Source: Streptomyces fradiae ATCC 10745 = DSM 40063 (GTDB lineage: Bacteria; Actinomycetota; Actinomycetes; Streptomycetales; Streptomycetaceae). Taken from it: 64,000 nt of DNA. The translations under genes and the position numbers were made by a program. The notes beneath the pieces were generated by a model. It ran no database searches and was not told the origin of the DNA. It worked only from the letters and a program-made list of their open reading frames with translations. The DNA lies in the NCBI RefSeq assembly GCF_008704425.1, contig NZ_CP023696.1:1536501-1600500 (forward strand), in the 5' to 3' direction. This document shows, in pieces, positions 16,376-26,629 of the stretch; position 1 is the stretch's first letter, and each line of letters starts with the position of its first letter.

Positions 16376-16383
16376 GCTCCGCC

Positions 16384-18048
16384 GTGACCAGTCGAAACCT
16401 CGTTCCCACCGCGCCCAGCCGACGCACCGTCGTCAAGGCCGCCGCCGTCTCCGCCGTCGCCGGGGCCGCGCTCGTCTCGGGTGGCGCCGCCTCGGCCGCG
16501 ACCACCTCCGCACCCGCTTTCCTCCACGGCGTCGCCTCCGGCGACCCGCTTCCCGACGGGGTCCTGCTCTGGACCCGTGTGACCCCCTCCCCCGACGCCC
16601 TGCCCGGCTCCGGCAAGGGCGCCGACACCGCGGTGAGATGGGAGGTGGCCGAGGACAGAGGCTTCACCCGGACCGTCGCGCACGGCTCCGTCACCGCGAG
16701 CGCCGCAACCGACCACACCGTCAAGGTGGACGTGCGCGGGCTGCGGCCGGCGACGTCCTACTGGTTCCGGTTCACCGCCGGGGCGCCCGGTGCCGAGGCG
16801 GCCTCGACGGTCGGGCGGACGCGCACGACCCCCGCGTACGACGCCGCTCCGCCCAACATCCGGTTCGGCGTGGTGTCGTGCGCCAACTGGGAGGCCGGCC
16901 ACTTCGCGGCGTACCGCCACCTCGCCGCCCGCGCCGACCTGGACGCCGTACTGCACCTCGGCGACTACATATACGAGTACGGCAGCGGCGCCTACCCGGC
17001 GACCACCACCGTCCTGCGCCCCCACGAGCCGCGCCACGAGATCGTCACCCTGGCCGACTACCGCCTCCGGCACGCCACCTACAAGTCGGACGCCCACCTC
17101 CAGGCGCTGCACGCCGCGCACCCGGTCATCGCCATCTGGGACGACCACGAGTTCGCCGACGACACCTGGTCGGGCGGCGCGGACAACCACACGCCCGGCG
17201 CCGAGGGCGACTGGGCCGACCGGGTGGCGGCGGCGAAGCGCGCGTACTTCGAGTGGATGCCCGTCCGCACCTCCACCGGGGGCACGGTCTACCGGCGGCT
17301 GCGCTACGGCAGGCTCGCCGACCTGCACCTGCTCGACCTGCGTTCCTTCCGCTCCCAGCAGGCGTCCACCGGCAGCGGCGCGGTCGACGACCCGGACCGT
17401 ACGATCACCGGCCGCGCCCAGCTCGACTGGCTCAAGGCGGGCCTGGCCTCCTCGGACGCGACCTGGCGGCTGGTGGGCACGTCCGTGATGATCTCGCCCG
17501 TGGCCTTCGGCTCCCTCCCGGCGCACCTGCTCAAGCCCGTGGCCGAGCTGCTCGGCCTGCCGACCGGCGGACTGGCGATCAACGTCGACCAGTGGGACGG
17601 CTACACGGACGACCGCCGCGAGCTCCTGGCCCACCTCCGGGAACGGGCGATCCGCAACACCGTCTTCCTCACCGGCGACATCCACATGGCGTGGGCCAAC
17701 GACGTACCGGTGACCGCAGCCACCTATCCGAAGTCACCCTCGGCAGCGACCGAGTTCGTCGTCACCTCCGTCACCTCGGACAACCTCGACGACATCCTGA
17801 AGGTCCCCGCCAACACCGCCTCCCTGGTCGCCTCCACCGCGCTGAAGGCCGCCAACCGGCACGTGCACTGGATCGACATGGACCACCACGGATACGGCGT
17901 GCTGGACGTGACGTCCGAGCGCTCGCAGATGGACTACTTCGTGCTCTCCGACCGCACGAAGCCGGACGCCTCGGCGAAGTGGACCCGCTCGTACCGGACG
18001 CTCGACGGAACACAGAAGGTCGAGCGCGTGTACACGCCGGTCGGATGA
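16384..18048 (+). CDS. phoD: Secreted alkaline phosphatase D (phosphodiesterase/phosphatase)
   Basis: The 554-aa protein has a twin-arginine signal ([18 protein letters not shown] with the RR pair near residues 13-14) and an Ala-rich cleavage region near residue 38. An N-terminal beta domain (about 45-145) comes before the PhoD-like metallophosphatase domain. Conserved metal and active-site segments are visible: [33 protein letters not shown] and [10 protein letters not shown]. PhoD enzymes are folded with metal in the cytoplasm, exported by Tat and release phosphate from phosphodiesters, including teichoic acids and phospholipids. It starts with GTG 16384, just after the -10. No PHO box was recognised, although PhoP control is usual for streptomycete phoD. 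Confidence 0.93.
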   Translation: MTSRNLVPTAPSRRTVVKAAAVSAVAGAALVSGGAASAATTSAPAFLHGVASGDPLPDGVLLWTRVTPSPDALPGSGKGADTAVRWEVAEDRGFTRTVAHGSVTASAATDHTVKVDVRGLRPATSYWFRFTAGAPGAEAASTVGRTRTTPAYDAAPPNIRFGVVSCANWEAGHFAAYRHLAARADLDAVLHLGDYIYEYGSGAYPATTTVLRPHEPRHEIVTLADYRLRHATYKSDAHLQALHAAHPVIAIWDDHEFADDTWSGGADNHTPGAEGDWADRVAAAKRAYFEWMPVRTSTGGTVYRRLRYGRLADLHLLDLRSFRSQQASTGSGAVDDPDRTITGRAQLDWLKAGLASSDATWRLVGTSVMISPVAFGSLPAHLLKPVAELLGLPTGGLAINVDQWDGYTDDRRELLAHLRERAIRNTVFLTGDIHMAWANDVPVTAATYPKSPSAATEFVVTSVTSDNLDDILKVPANTASLVASTALKAANRHVHWIDMDHHGYGVLDVTSERSQMDYFVLSDRTKPDASAKWTRSYRTLDGTQKVERVYTPVG

Positions 18049-18352
18049 GATGACCACACGACGACAGCATGGGTGATTTTCAGCCAAGATCATCACACTG
18101 ACTGAAGGTCACGACCAGGGTGCGGGTGGCGCGTTCCACCGATCGAATCCGGACACACCACCCGCCCGCGTCACCTCGCTCGTTACGTTCGGATCTCAAC
18201 CACCGGGACGGACCGAAGGATTTCGCCCGTCCGCCTCCACCTCCTCAAGGATCGATTGGGCCGGAACACTCCTCCTCGACTTCTGACATGGCCACGTAAT
18301 GTCCCGGCGTGGCGAGGAAGGGCCTCCCCACCACCCTCACGAGGAGTCACAT
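18049..18352. other. Intergenic region, phoD to metalloprotease
   Basis: This 304-bp stretch has lower GC than its surroundings and no gene. A GCGGGTGG / CCACCCGC pair about 30 bases apart (near 18121-18170) could be a weak phoD terminator. GACAT-N9-ATGTC (18285-18303) is an inverted repeat 50 bp before the metalloprotease ATG and may be regulatory. Confidence 0.4.
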
Positions 18353-19360
18353 ATGCGCGCTCTCGTCCGGATATCCCCGAGAACGCACCGCCGGGTGCTC
18401 GGCACCGCGATGCTGGCCGGAACCCTGGCCCTGTTCCCGTTCTCCGCCCCGACGGGTGCCGCGGCGGCGACCGCGCCGCTCGCCGCCGCAGAGGAGTGCG
18501 TCGAGGAGACGGGCGCGAGCGCCCACGCGCGGGAGTCCCGCCCCTCGGGCGGCGTCCACGAGCACGAGCCCAACGAGGTCTCCGCCGCCAAGGCGCAGGC
18601 CATGGAGGCCGACCTCCAGAAGAAGCTGAAGGCCGCCAAGAGCAGGAACCTGGACAGCGGCCGCTTCGGCGCCTCCGCCGCCTCGGTGAGCATCCCGGTC
18701 TACTTCCACGTCATCCACGACGGCGCCAAGGGCAAGCTGTCGGCGACGGACATCGGCAACCAGATGGCCGTCCTCAACTCCGCCTTCGGCGGCCAGGGCA
18801 CCGGCAACACCGCCTCCGGCTTCCAGTTCACGCTGGCCGGCACCACCTACACGGACAACGCCGCCTGGTACAACCTCTCCTCCGGCTCCGCCGAGGAGAA
18901 GGCGATGAAGACCACGCTCCGGCAGGGCGGCGCGAACGCCCTGAACTTCTACACCGCCAACCTCGGCGGCGGCCTCCTCGGCTGGGCGACCTTCCCGTCC
19001 TCGTACAAGTCCAACCCATCCATGGACGGTGTCGTCGTCCTCGACGCCTCGCTGCCCGGCGGCTCCGCCGCCAACTACAACCAGGGCGACACCGGCACCC
19101 ACGAGGTGGGCCACTGGATGGGCCTCTACCACACCTTCCAGGGCGGCTGCAACGGCCAGGGCGACTACGTCGCCGACACCGCCGCCGAGAAGTCCCCGGC
19201 GTACGAGTGCCCGACGGGCCGCGACTCCTGCGCCCGCCAGGCCGGCGCGGACCCGATCCACAACTTCATGGACTACACGTACGACTCCTGCATGTACCAG
19301 TTCACCGCCGGCCAGGTGCAGCGCATGCAGGACCACTGGACCGCGTACCGGGCGGGCTGA
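18353..19360 (+). CDS. Secreted zinc metalloprotease, M43 (pappalysin)-like
   Basis: The 335-aa protein starts at ATG 18353 behind GAGGAG. It has a Sec signal peptide ([24 protein letters not shown], cut near residue 38) and a propeptide-like region to about residue 110. The metzincin zinc motif [11 protein letters not shown] (HExxHxxGxxH, about residues 250-260) and the downstream Met-turn [10 protein letters not shown] define the active site. Cysteines around the catalytic domain (GGCNGQG, YECPTG, DSCARQ, DSCMYQ) fit the disulfide pattern of M43 proteases. It degrades extracellular protein. The in-frame ATG at 18299 lacks a ribosome site. Confidence 0.9.
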   Translation: MRALVRISPRTHRRVLGTAMLAGTLALFPFSAPTGAAAATAPLAAAEECVEETGASAHARESRPSGGVHEHEPNEVSAAKAQAMEADLQKKLKAAKSRNLDSGRFGASAASVSIPVYFHVIHDGAKGKLSATDIGNQMAVLNSAFGGQGTGNTASGFQFTLAGTTYTDNAAWYNLSSGSAEEKAMKTTLRQGGANALNFYTANLGGGLLGWATFPSSYKSNPSMDGVVVLDASLPGGSAANYNQGDTGTHEVGHWMGLYHTFQGGCNGQGDYVADTAAEKSPAYECPTGRDSCARQAGADPIHNFMDYTYDSCMYQFTAGQVQRMQDHWTAYRAG

Positions 19361-19409
19361 CCCCCCCCGGTCCACGGGCGGCCGTGAGGGCCGCCGGCAC
19401 GGAGGCGAC

Positions 19410-19451
19410 GAGGGGCACGGTGGGGCGGAGGACGCCGGCACCGTGCCCCTC
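19410..19451. terminator. Hairpin between convergent metalloprotease and hydrolase genes
   Basis: GAGGGGCACGGTG (19410-19422) pairs with CACCGTGCCCCTC (19439-19451) over 13 bp around a 16-base loop. It lies 50 bases after the metalloprotease stop and can serve both convergent genes. Confidence 0.6.
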
Positions 19452-19576
19452 GGCACGTTCCCGCACGGCGCGCACGGCGCGCACGGCTCCCAGCCGGTCC
19501 GCGGACGGCTCCCCGGCCGGCCCGCGTCCCGCCACCCTGCCGGCCCGCGGACGGCACCCCGGCCCACCGCCCGCCG

Positions 19577-20146
19577 TCAGAGCCCGCCGAGGAACTCCAG
19601 CGACGCCTCCCAGGTCCGCTCCGCCGCCTCCGCGTCGTGGTCGTCCAGGTCCGGGTCGGTGTACAGGTGCCCGGCGCCCCGGTACCGGTGCACCTCCACG
19701 TCCGCTCCCACCCGGGCCATCGCCAGGTACCAGGTGTTCAGCCAGTCGTCCGGCTCGAAGGGGTCCGGGTCGGCCACGTGCAGACGCACCGGCAGACCGT
19801 CCACCGACGCGTCCTCCGGCACGTCGTACGTACCGTGCAGGAGCAGCAGGCCGCGCGCCTTCTCGTCGGCGACCGCCAGCACCTGGGCGAGCGCGGCGCC
19901 CATCGAGAAACCGGCGTACACGAGCCCCCGGCCGGAGTGCGGCGCGGCGGCGGCCACGGCCCTCCTGACCAGTTCGTCCCAGCCGATCCGGTCCTTGATC
20001 TCCCGGGCCTCCTCCACGGAGGCGGCGGTTTGCCCCTCGTAGAGGTCGGGCACGTGCACCTGGTGCCCGGCGGCACGCAGCCGGTCGGCGGCCGCGTGGA
20101 CGGCCGGGCGAGGCCCGTAGACCGAGTGGAACAGAATGATCTCCAT
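19577..20146 (-). CDS. Dienelactone hydrolase family protein
   Basis: The 189-aa alpha/beta-hydrolase starts MEIILFHSVYGP. The nucleophile elbow GFSMG (about residue 80), the acid DPDPFEPDDW and the histidine in RGAGHLYTDPD fit the dienelactone-hydrolase triad. The nucleophile here is Ser rather than the Cys of classical dienelactone hydrolases, so it is probably a general esterase or thioesterase-like enzyme. It is cytoplasmic and monocistronic. It is divergent from the mscS-like gene with only 47 bp between, so the two promoters must overlap. Confidence 0.85.
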   Translation of the reverse strand: MEIILFHSVYGPRPAVHAAADRLRAAGHQVHVPDLYEGQTAASVEEAREIKDRIGWDELVRRAVAAAAPHSGRGLVYAGFSMGAALAQVLAVADEKARGLLLLHGTYDVPEDASVDGLPVRLHVADPDPFEPDDWLNTWYLAMARVGADVEVHRYRGAGHLYTDPDLDDHDAEAAERTWEASLEFLGGL

Positions 20147-20193
20147 CCGGTCATCCTGCCACTCGTCCCACTGTCACACATGAGTTCGGAGCC

Positions 20194-21429
20194 ATGGAGA
20201 ACGCACTGCGCCCGTTGATCGTCCTCGGTGGGTCGGTCGTGCTCACCCTGCTCGTCGTCTGGGTGGCCGACGTCCTGCTGCGGCGCGCCGACCTCCGCCA
20301 CCCCGAGACGCCCCTGTGGGGGCTGCTGCGCCGCTGCCGGGTGCCCCTCCGGCTGGTCATGCTGGCCGGGCTGCTGCGCGGCGCGTACCGGGAGACGGCC
20401 TGGCAGATCATCCAGGACCACGAGGTGGGCATAGGCCGGACGCTGACGCTCGTCCTGATCGGGGCGAGCGCCTGGCTGATCGTGCGGATCGCCTCGGCCG
20501 TCGTCGAGGCGACCTACGCGCGGTACGCCGCGACGACCCGCCACGCCGACCGGCTGCGCCGGGTCCGTACGCAGGTGACGCTCATCATGCGGATCGTCAC
20601 GGCCGTCGTCGGAGTGGTGGCGGTGGCGGCGATGCTGCTGACGTTCCCCGACTTCCGGGCGGTCGGCACCTCGATGCTGGCCTCGGCGGGCCTCATCGGC
20701 ATCGTCGCCGGTGTGGCGGCGCAGTCGACGCTCAGCAACATGTTCGCCGGGTTCCAGATCGCCTTCGGCGACATGGTGCGGATCGGCGACACGGTGGTGG
20801 TGGACGGCGAGTGGGGCGTGGTGGAGGAGGTCACGCTGACCTTCCTGACCGTGCGGACCTGGGACGAGCGGCGGCTGACGATGCCCGTCTCCTACTTCAC
20901 CAGCAAGCCGTTCGAGAACTGGTCGCGCGGCGGCGCGCAGATCACCGGCACCGTGTACTTCCACCTCGACCACGCCGCCCCCGTCGCCCTGATGCGCGAG
21001 CGGCTGCGCGAACTGCTGGAGAAGACCTCCGCGTGGGACGGCCGCGCCTGGTCGCTGGTGGTGACGGACACGACGCCGAGCACGATGGTCGTCCGGGCCG
21101 TGGTCACCGCGCGCAACGCGGACGACGTGTGGACCCTGCGCTGCGAGGTGCGGGAGCAGCTCATCGCCTGGCTGTACGAGCACCACCCCTACGCCCTCCC
21201 CCGCGTGGCCACCACGACCGCGCCCGACCGCGACCGGGACCTGGTCCCGGAAGACGACCGCGCCCCCGTACGGGACGACGACCACCGCCCCCCGCGGAGC
21301 GACGAGCGCCCCGCCGCCCCCGGCCCCGGCGGCGGCCACCGCGCCCACGCGGACGCCCGCGCCCGTCGCGACGACGCCCCGGCCGCCGGCCGCGGCACCC
21401 CGCGCCGCTTCCCGCGCCCCCGGGGCTGA
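20194..21429 (+). CDS. MscS-family mechanosensitive channel
   Basis: The 411-aa protein has four to five N-terminal membrane segments. The last (LASAGLIGIVAGVAAQSTLSNMFAGFQIAF, split here by the family's Gly/Ala packing pattern) is the pore helix. The MscS beta domain follows with GDTVVVDGEWGVVEEVTLTFL and PVSYFTSKPFENWSR. The last ~80 residues are a highly charged Arg/Asp/Pro tail unlike the compact MscS C-terminus. It releases solutes on hypo-osmotic shock or modulates membrane tension. ATG 20194 has no clear ribosome site. Confidence 0.9.
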   Translation: MENALRPLIVLGGSVVLTLLVVWVADVLLRRADLRHPETPLWGLLRRCRVPLRLVMLAGLLRGAYRETAWQIIQDHEVGIGRTLTLVLIGASAWLIVRIASAVVEATYARYAATTRHADRLRRVRTQVTLIMRIVTAVVGVVAVAAMLLTFPDFRAVGTSMLASAGLIGIVAGVAAQSTLSNMFAGFQIAFGDMVRIGDTVVVDGEWGVVEEVTLTFLTVRTWDERRLTMPVSYFTSKPFENWSRGGAQITGTVYFHLDHAAPVALMRERLRELLEKTSAWDGRAWSLVVTDTTPSTMVVRAVVTARNADDVWTLRCEVREQLIAWLYEHHPYALPRVATTTAPDRDRDLVPEDDRAPVRDDDHRPPRSDERPAAPGPGGGHRAHADARARRDDAPAAGRGTPRRFPRPRG

Positions 21430-21534
21430 ACCCGGACGGCGGCCACCGGTCGGGCCGGGCCCGGCCCGGCCGGGAACCCCGCCCCGCGGCTCCGCCCTGC
21501 GCGCCGGCCCGGGAGCCGCGCCGGCCGCCCGGTC

Positions 21535-23127
21535 TCAGCGCAGGCTGCGGATGTCCAGCTGGTGCAGCACCCGGTCGACGACCTCGGGGTCGGCACCCGG
21601 TTCGGCGCGGGCGGCGAGCACCTCGTGGCGGGCCGCCGACAGCATCTCCTCCTGCACCCGGTGGGCGGTCGCCATCCGCCGCGCCCGCTGCTCGTACGCC
21701 GCCCGCCGCTCCTCGTCGAGCATGTCGGGGCTGATCCGGGCGCCCAGGTCGAAGGCCAGCCGCCGCATCCGCTCCACCAGATCGTCGGGCAGCTCCTCGG
21801 TGCTCCGCAGCTCGTCCAGGCGCCGTCTCGCGGCGGACGTGGCCCGCAGGGCGAGCCGCCGCTCCAGCCGCCGTTCGGCGTCGCTGTCGGCGCGCACCCC
21901 GAGCCGCCCCACCAGCCAGGGCAGGGTGAGCCCCTGCACCACCAGCGTCGCCATGATCACGCAGAAGGCGAGGAACAGGATCTCGTCGCGCCCCGGGAAC
22001 CCCTCCCCCGCGTCCGTGGTGAGCGGGATCGCCAGCGCGAGGGCCACCGAGGCGACGCCCCGCATGCCCGACCACCACATGACGACGGTCTCCCGCCAGC
22101 TCATCGGGATCTCCTCGGCCGACGAGGAGGAGCCGGGCCGGTGCAGCCGCTTCGCCAGCCAGGTGGCGGGCAGCAGCCACAGCAGCCGCACCCCGACGAC
22201 GGTCGCGGCCACGAGCGCGCCCCAGCCGAGCATCCGCGCCTCGCGGCCCTCCGCGAGCCGCACCACGGCGCTCAGCTCCAGCCCGACGAGGCCGAAGGCG
22301 ACACCCGTGACCAGGGTGTCGACGATCTCCCAGAAGGTGCGGCCCGTCAGCCGCCCCGTCACGTCGTCCGCGTCCAGGGTGTACCCGGACACGGCGAGCG
22401 CCGTGACGAGGACGGCGAGGACCCCCGAGCCGTGCAGTTCCTCGGCGAGGGCGTACGCGGCGAACGGCAGCAGCAGCGACAGCCCCGTCCGCAGCGTCGG
22501 GTCGTCCAGCGCCACCGCGAGCCTGCCGCCCGCCTTCCCCAGGACCAGACCGGTGGCGACGGCGACCACGGCCGACAGCAGCAGCTCGACCCCGGCGCCC
22601 GGCCACGAGAACGCCCCGGCGACGACGGCGCCGACCGCCACGTGGTAGACGACGATGGCCGTCACGTCGTTGAACAGCCCCTCGCCCTCCAGGATGGAGA
22701 CCAGGCGGCGCGGCAGGCCCACGGACCCGGCGACGGCGGTCGCTGCCACCGGGTCGGGCGGGGCGACGAGCGCGCCCAGCGCGACGGCGGCGGCGACCGG
22801 CAGGCCGGGGACGACCGTGTGCGCGACGGCGGCGACGGCGGCCGTCGTCACCAGCACCAGCGCGACCGCGAGCAGCAGGATGGGCCGGACGTTCACGGTG
22901 AACTGCCGCCAGGAGGTCCGCTGCACGGTCGCGTACAGCAACGGCGGCAGCACCAGCGGCAGGATCAGCTCGGGCGGGACGTCGACGTCCGGTACGAACG
23001 GCAGCAGCGCCAGGACCGCGCCGAGGAGCGTCATCAGCACCGGCGCGGGCAGCCGCAGCCGGTCGCCGAGCGGCACGGAGAGCACGGCGCCCAGCATCAG
23101 CACGAACAGCAGGGCCAACTGGTCCAC
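21535..23127 (-). CDS. CPA1-family Na+/H+ antiporter
   Basis: The 530-aa protein has about 12 membrane segments in its first ~400 residues. The CPA1 ion-binding motif is visible as APPDPVAATAVAG, and GEGLFNDVTAIVVY and GMRGVASVALALAIPL are also characteristic. The C-terminal ~120 residues are a charged cytoplasmic helical domain that probably regulates transport. It exchanges Na+ or K+ for H+ and contributes to pH and salt homeostasis. It starts with GTG and converges with the MscS-like gene, so two osmotic/ionic functions are neighbours but not an operon. Confidence 0.9.
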   Translation of the reverse strand: MDQLALLFVLMLGAVLSVPLGDRLRLPAPVLMTLLGAVLALLPFVPDVDVPPELILPLVLPPLLYATVQRTSWRQFTVNVRPILLLAVALVLVTTAAVAAVAHTVVPGLPVAAAVALGALVAPPDPVAATAVAGSVGLPRRLVSILEGEGLFNDVTAIVVYHVAVGAVVAGAFSWPGAGVELLLSAVVAVATGLVLGKAGGRLAVALDDPTLRTGLSLLLPFAAYALAEELHGSGVLAVLVTALAVSGYTLDADDVTGRLTGRTFWEIVDTLVTGVAFGLVGLELSAVVRLAEGREARMLGWGALVAATVVGVRLLWLLPATWLAKRLHRPGSSSSAEEIPMSWRETVVMWWSGMRGVASVALALAIPLTTDAGEGFPGRDEILFLAFCVIMATLVVQGLTLPWLVGRLGVRADSDAERRLERRLALRATSAARRRLDELRSTEELPDDLVERMRRLAFDLGARISPDMLDEERRAAYEQRARRMATAHRVQEEMLSAARHEVLAARAEPGADPEVVDRVLHQLDIRSLR

Positions 23128-23195
23128 GGTGCGGCGCCCTCCGCCCCCTCACGAACACGCGACAGGGCTCCCACCCTGCCACGCGCCGCCGCGGA

Positions 23196-23663
23196 TCAGA
23201 GGACGCGGCGCATCGCCAGGTGGGGTATTCCCGCGTCGGGGAACTCGGAGCCGTACGCCTCGTAGCCGAGCCGCTCGTAGAAGCCCAGCGCGTGGGTCTG
23301 CGCGTGCAGGTCCACGGCCTTGAGGCCGCGCGCCCGCGCCGCCTCCTCGATCGCCCGTACGAGCGCGGCGCCCACCCCGAGGCCGCGCGCGGCCTGTGCC
23401 ACGGCGAGCCGGCCGAGCGCGCCCACGCCCTCGTCGCCGCCCGTGTGGCAGGCGGCGTCCGGCCCGTGCAGCAGCCGCCCCGTGCCCAGGGCCGCGCCGT
23501 CGGCGGAGCGGACGGCCAGGAGGTGCACCGCCGTCGCGTCGAGCGCGTCGTACTCGATCTCCTCCGGGACGCCCTGCTCGACCACGAAGACCTGGCGGCG
23601 GACCGCGAAGGCGGCGGCGCGGTCCTGCTCGCCCACCGCCTCCCGCACGGTGTAGGCGCTCAC
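23196..23663 (-). CDS. GNAT-family N-acetyltransferase
   Basis: The 155-aa protein starts with GTG overlapping the rluD stop codon (GTGA). It has the N-terminal ElaA/GNAT pattern ([21 protein letters not shown]) and the acetyl-CoA loop as [19 protein letters not shown], then a C-terminal [19 protein letters not shown] segment. It transfers an acetyl group to an unknown amine substrate. Translational coupling to rluD and cotranscription with lspA-rluD are likely. Confidence 0.88.
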   Translation of the reverse strand: MSAYTVREAVGEQDRAAAFAVRRQVFVVEQGVPEEIEYDALDATAVHLLAVRSADGAALGTGRLLHGPDAACHTGGDEGVGALGRLAVAQAARGLGVGAALVRAIEEAARARGLKAVDLHAQTHALGFYERLGYEAYGSEFPDAGIPHLAMRRVL

Positions 23664-24601
23664 GCGCTCTCCGCCGCGATGGTGTCCAGCGCGTGCTGGA
23701 GGTCGGCCGGGTAGCCGCTCTCGAACTCGACCCACCGGCCGTCCGACGGGTGCTCGAAGCCGAGGCGCACGGCGTGCAGCCACTGGCGGGTGAGGCGAAG
23801 CCGCTTGGCGAGCGTGGGGTCCGCGCCGTACGTCAGGTCGCCGACGCACGGGTGCCGGTGCGCCGCCATGTGGACGCGGATCTGGTGCGTGCGCCCCGTC
23901 TCCAGCTTGATGTCCAGCAGGGACGCGGCGCGGTAGGCCTCTATCAGGTCGTAGTGCGTGACGGAGGGCTTGCCCTCGGCGGTGACCGCCCACTTGTAGT
24001 CGTGGTTCGGGTGGCGGCCGATGGGCGCGTCGATGGTGCCGCTCATCGGGTCCGGGTGGCCCTGCACCAGCGCGTGGTACCGCTTGTCGACGACCCGCTC
24101 GCGGAACTGCGCCTTCAGCAGCGTGTACGCCCGCTCCGACTTGGCGACGACCATCAGCCCGGACGTGCCCACGTCGAGGCGGTGGACGATGCCCTGGCGC
24201 TCGGCGGCGCCCGAGGTGGAGATCCGGTACCCGGCGGCGGCGAGGCCGCCGATCACGGTGGTGCCCGTCCAGCCGGGGCTGGGGTGGGCGGCGACGCCGA
24301 CCGGCTTGACGATCACGACGATGTCGTCGTCGTCGTGGATGATGTCCATCCCCTCGACCGGCTCGGCCACGATCTGCACCGGCGCGGGGGCACCGGGCAT
24401 CTCGACCTCGAGCCAGGCGCCGCCCGTCACCCGCTCGGACTTGCCGACGACGGCGCCGTCGACCAGGACCTTCCCGGCGGAGGCCAGCTCGGCCGCCTTG
24501 GTGCGGGAGAACCCGAACATGCGGGCGATGGCGGCGTCGACGCGCTCGCCCTCCAGGCCGTCGGGAACGGGCAGCGTGCGGATCTCGGGAATCGTGCTCA
24601 C
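23660..24601 (-). CDS. rluD: RluA/RluD-family 23S rRNA pseudouridine synthase
   Basis: The 313-aa protein has an N-terminal S4 RNA-binding domain ([21 protein letters not shown]...GKVLVDG) and a catalytic domain with [15 protein letters not shown], where the Asp (about residue 140) is the nucleophile. [20 protein letters not shown] is the other family signature. It isomerises uridines in 23S rRNA; which positions cannot be read from sequence. The gene lies downstream of lspA with a 183-bp spacer, an arrangement common in actinobacteria, and overlaps the GNAT gene by four bases. Confidence 0.92.
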   Translation of the reverse strand: MSTIPEIRTLPVPDGLEGERVDAAIARMFGFSRTKAAELASAGKVLVDGAVVGKSERVTGGAWLEVEMPGAPAPVQIVAEPVEGMDIIHDDDDIVVIVKPVGVAAHPSPGWTGTTVIGGLAAAGYRISTSGAAERQGIVHRLDVGTSGLMVVAKSERAYTLLKAQFRERVVDKRYHALVQGHPDPMSGTIDAPIGRHPNHDYKWAVTAEGKPSVTHYDLIEAYRAASLLDIKLETGRTHQIRVHMAAHRHPCVGDLTYGADPTLAKRLRLTRQWLHAVRLGFEHPSDGRWVEFESGYPADLQHALDTIAAESA

Positions 24602-24784
24602 CCGTCGAGTATGCCTTGTCGGCGGCCGTCCCCGGTCGGGCCTGTGGACAACCGGGCATCCGGGGGCCGACGGGCCTGTGGACGACCGCCCCGGGAAGCG
24701 GCCCGGTGCCGGGCGCCCGGGGCCGGAGCGCCCGGGGCCGGAGCCGCCTGGGGCGAGGACCCGGCCGGGCCGGGCGGTGCGCGC

Positions 24785-25345
24785 TCAGTCCTTGTGGACG
24801 GTCCCGTCGGGGTCGAGCCCCTTGAAGGACAGGATCACGATGAGGAAGCCACCGCAGACGATCGCCGAGTCGGCGAGGTTGAACACCGCGAAGTGCGCCG
24901 GCGCGATGAAGTCGACCACCGCGCCCTCGAACACGCCGGGGGCGCGGAAGATCCGGTCGGTGAGGTTGCCCAGCGCGCCGCCGAGCAGCAGGCCGAGGGC
25001 GACCGCCCACGGCGCGCTGTACAGCTTGCGCGCCAGCCGGATGATCACCACGATCACGGCGGCCGCGATCACGGTGAACACCACGGTGAAGGCCTCGCCG
25101 AAGCCGAACGCCGCGCCCGGGTTCCGTACGGCCTCGAACTTCAGCACGCCCTCGATGAGCACGATGGGGTCGCGGTGCTCCAGCTTCGCCACGACCAGCA
25201 TCTTGCTGCCGAGGTCCAGCAGGTAGGCGACGATCGCCACGGCCAGGAGCGCCGCGACCCTGCGCGGACCCCTGGTCCGCTCGGCGGGCGCCCCGGCCTC
25301 GTCGTCAACGTCCGGCGTACCGATGCCGTGCTCCGCCTCTGCCAC
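24785..25345 (-). CDS. lspA: Lipoprotein signal peptidase (signal peptidase II)
   Basis: The 186-aa protein has a ~25-residue acidic N-terminal extension and four membrane segments. The two catalytic aspartates lie in GNLTDRIF (about residue 131) and FNLADSAIV (about residue 157), and RNPGAAFGF is the conserved extracytoplasmic loop. It removes signal peptides from diacylglyceryl-modified prolipoproteins. It starts with GTG 25345, 57 bp downstream of the TraR/DksA-like gene, with which it may be cotranscribed. Confidence 0.95.
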   Translation of the reverse strand: MAEAEHGIGTPDVDDEAGAPAERTRGPRRVAALLAVAIVAYLLDLGSKMLVVAKLEHRDPIVLIEGVLKFEAVRNPGAAFGFGEAFTVVFTVIAAAVIVVIIRLARKLYSAPWAVALGLLLGGALGNLTDRIFRAPGVFEGAVVDFIAPAHFAVFNLADSAIVCGGFLIVILSFKGLDPDGTVHKD

Positions 25346-25402
25346 GTGAGTCCCTCAACCTAGGTACCTGACTGTGACGAGGGTACGGCACACGCGTGCG
25401 GA

Positions 25403-26629
25403 TCAGCCGCGCCGCTCCTGCTTCTGCTTGTCCTCCACGCACAGGGTGGCCCGCGGGAACGCCTGCATGCGGGCCTTGCCGATGGGCTTCCCGCAGACCT
25501 CGCACAGCCCGTACGTCCCGGCGTCCAGCCGCTGGAGCGCGTGCTCGGTCTGCTCCAGGGTCGCGCGGGCGTTCGCGGCGAGCGCCATCTCGTGCTCGCG
25601 CGTGATGTTCTTGGTGCCCGTGTCGGCCTCGTCGTGCCCGGCGCCCTCGCCGGAGTCCCGCATCAGCCCGGACAGGGCCGCCTCGGAGGCGGCGAGCTCG
25701 GCCTGCAGGCGGCTGACCTCGCCCTCCAGCTCCGCGCGGGCCTCCGCGACCTCCTGCGGCGTCCACGGTTCCTCGCCCGGCCGCACGGCGAGCTCCCCGG
25801 GCGCGGCCTCGGCGAGCCCGGGGGCCGCGGAAACGGCGGCCCCGCCCGCGTCGGCCGCCGTGGTCACGTCCGCCGTCTTCTTCGCTGCCACCGTTCTGGC
25901 TCCTGTCTGCTCGGCATCGGCCGCACGCGCGGCGGCCGTCTTCCCACCCGTACGAGCGGCCCAAGCCGCTCTACCCGCCCGAGCGCCCTCGGACACCCCG
26001 GCCGGCTCCCTCTCCGGCCCCGCCCCCTCGGGACCGGCCGCCCCGGTGGCCGCTTCCCCGGCCGCCAGCTCCTTGGGGCCCGGCTCCGCCAGGGGCGGTG
26101 CCGCCGCCTTCCGGCTCCGGACCCGCCCGGCCGGGGCGCTCCCGGACGCCATCTTCGCGACCGCCTTCTTGGCCGGGGTCTTCTTGGCCGCGGTCTTCTT
26201 GACCGGGGCCTTCTCGGCCTCCGCCTTCTTCGACGGGGCCTTCTCGGCCGCCTTCTTCGACGGGGCCCGCTTCGCCGCCTTCTCCCCGGCCGTCGCCTTC
26301 TCGGACGTCTTCTTCGCCGCCGCCTTCTTCGCGACTGACTTCTTCGCGACCGCCTTCTTGGCCGGGGCCTTCTTGACCGGCGCCTTCTTCGCGACCGCCT
26401 TCTTGGCCGCGGTCTTCCTGACCGGGGCCTTCTTGACCGGCGCCTCGCCGGCGGGCGCGCTCGACGCCCGCTTCCCGGAGGCCGCCCCGGCGACCGGCAC
26501 CCTGCCGGGGCCGGGCTCCGCTGCATCCCCCACGGACTCCTCCGCGGTCGCCTCGGTGGTGGCCGTCTCGCGGGGGGACCGCTCCTGCCGGGACGCCGTC
26601 TTCCCGACGGCGGTCTTCTTCGCCACCAT
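25403..26629 (-). CDS. TraR/DksA-type zinc-finger protein with histone-like Lys/Ala-rich N-terminus
   Basis: The 408-aa protein has two parts. Residues about 60-190 are a Lys/Ala/Pro repeat region of KKA, KKAPVKK and AKKAVAKK units like histone H1 or HupB tails. The last ~120 residues are a DksA-like coiled coil (ELEGEVSRLQAELAASEAAL) followed by the C4-finger region YGLCEVCGKPIGKARM...ATLCVED. Only three of the four zinc cysteines are present; the fourth position is Asp. The protein probably binds DNA through its basic tail and may touch RNA polymerase through the coiled coil; both are inferences. ATG 26629 has GAAGGGG upstream. Confidence 0.85.
   Translation of the reverse strand: MVAKKTAVGKTASRQERSPRETATTEATAEESVGDAAEPGPGRVPVAGAASGKRASSAPAGEAPVKKAPVRKTAAKKAVAKKAPVKKAPAKKAVAKKSVAKKAAAKKTSEKATAGEKAAKRAPSKKAAEKAPSKKAEAEKAPVKKTAAKKTPAKKAVAKMASGSAPAGRVRSRKAAAPPLAEPGPKELAAGEAATGAAGPEGAGPEREPAGVSEGARAGRAAWAARTGGKTAAARAADAEQTGARTVAAKKTADVTTAADAGGAAVSAAPGLAEAAPGELAVRPGEEPWTPQEVAEARAELEGEVSRLQAELAASEAALSGLMRDSGEGAGHDEADTGTKNITREHEMALAANARATLEQTEHALQRLDAGTYGLCEVCGKPIGKARMQAFPRATLCVEDKQKQERRG

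Noticed and set aside
16243..16383. PHO box upstream of phoD
   Set aside because: I looked for GTTCACC-type 11-base direct repeats on both strands and found none; the inverted repeats there are of a different type.
18240..18352. AdpA-binding site (TGGCSNGWWY) in the metalloprotease promoter
   Set aside because: The closest word, TGGCCACGTA, fails at position 7 of the consensus, so I do not call it.
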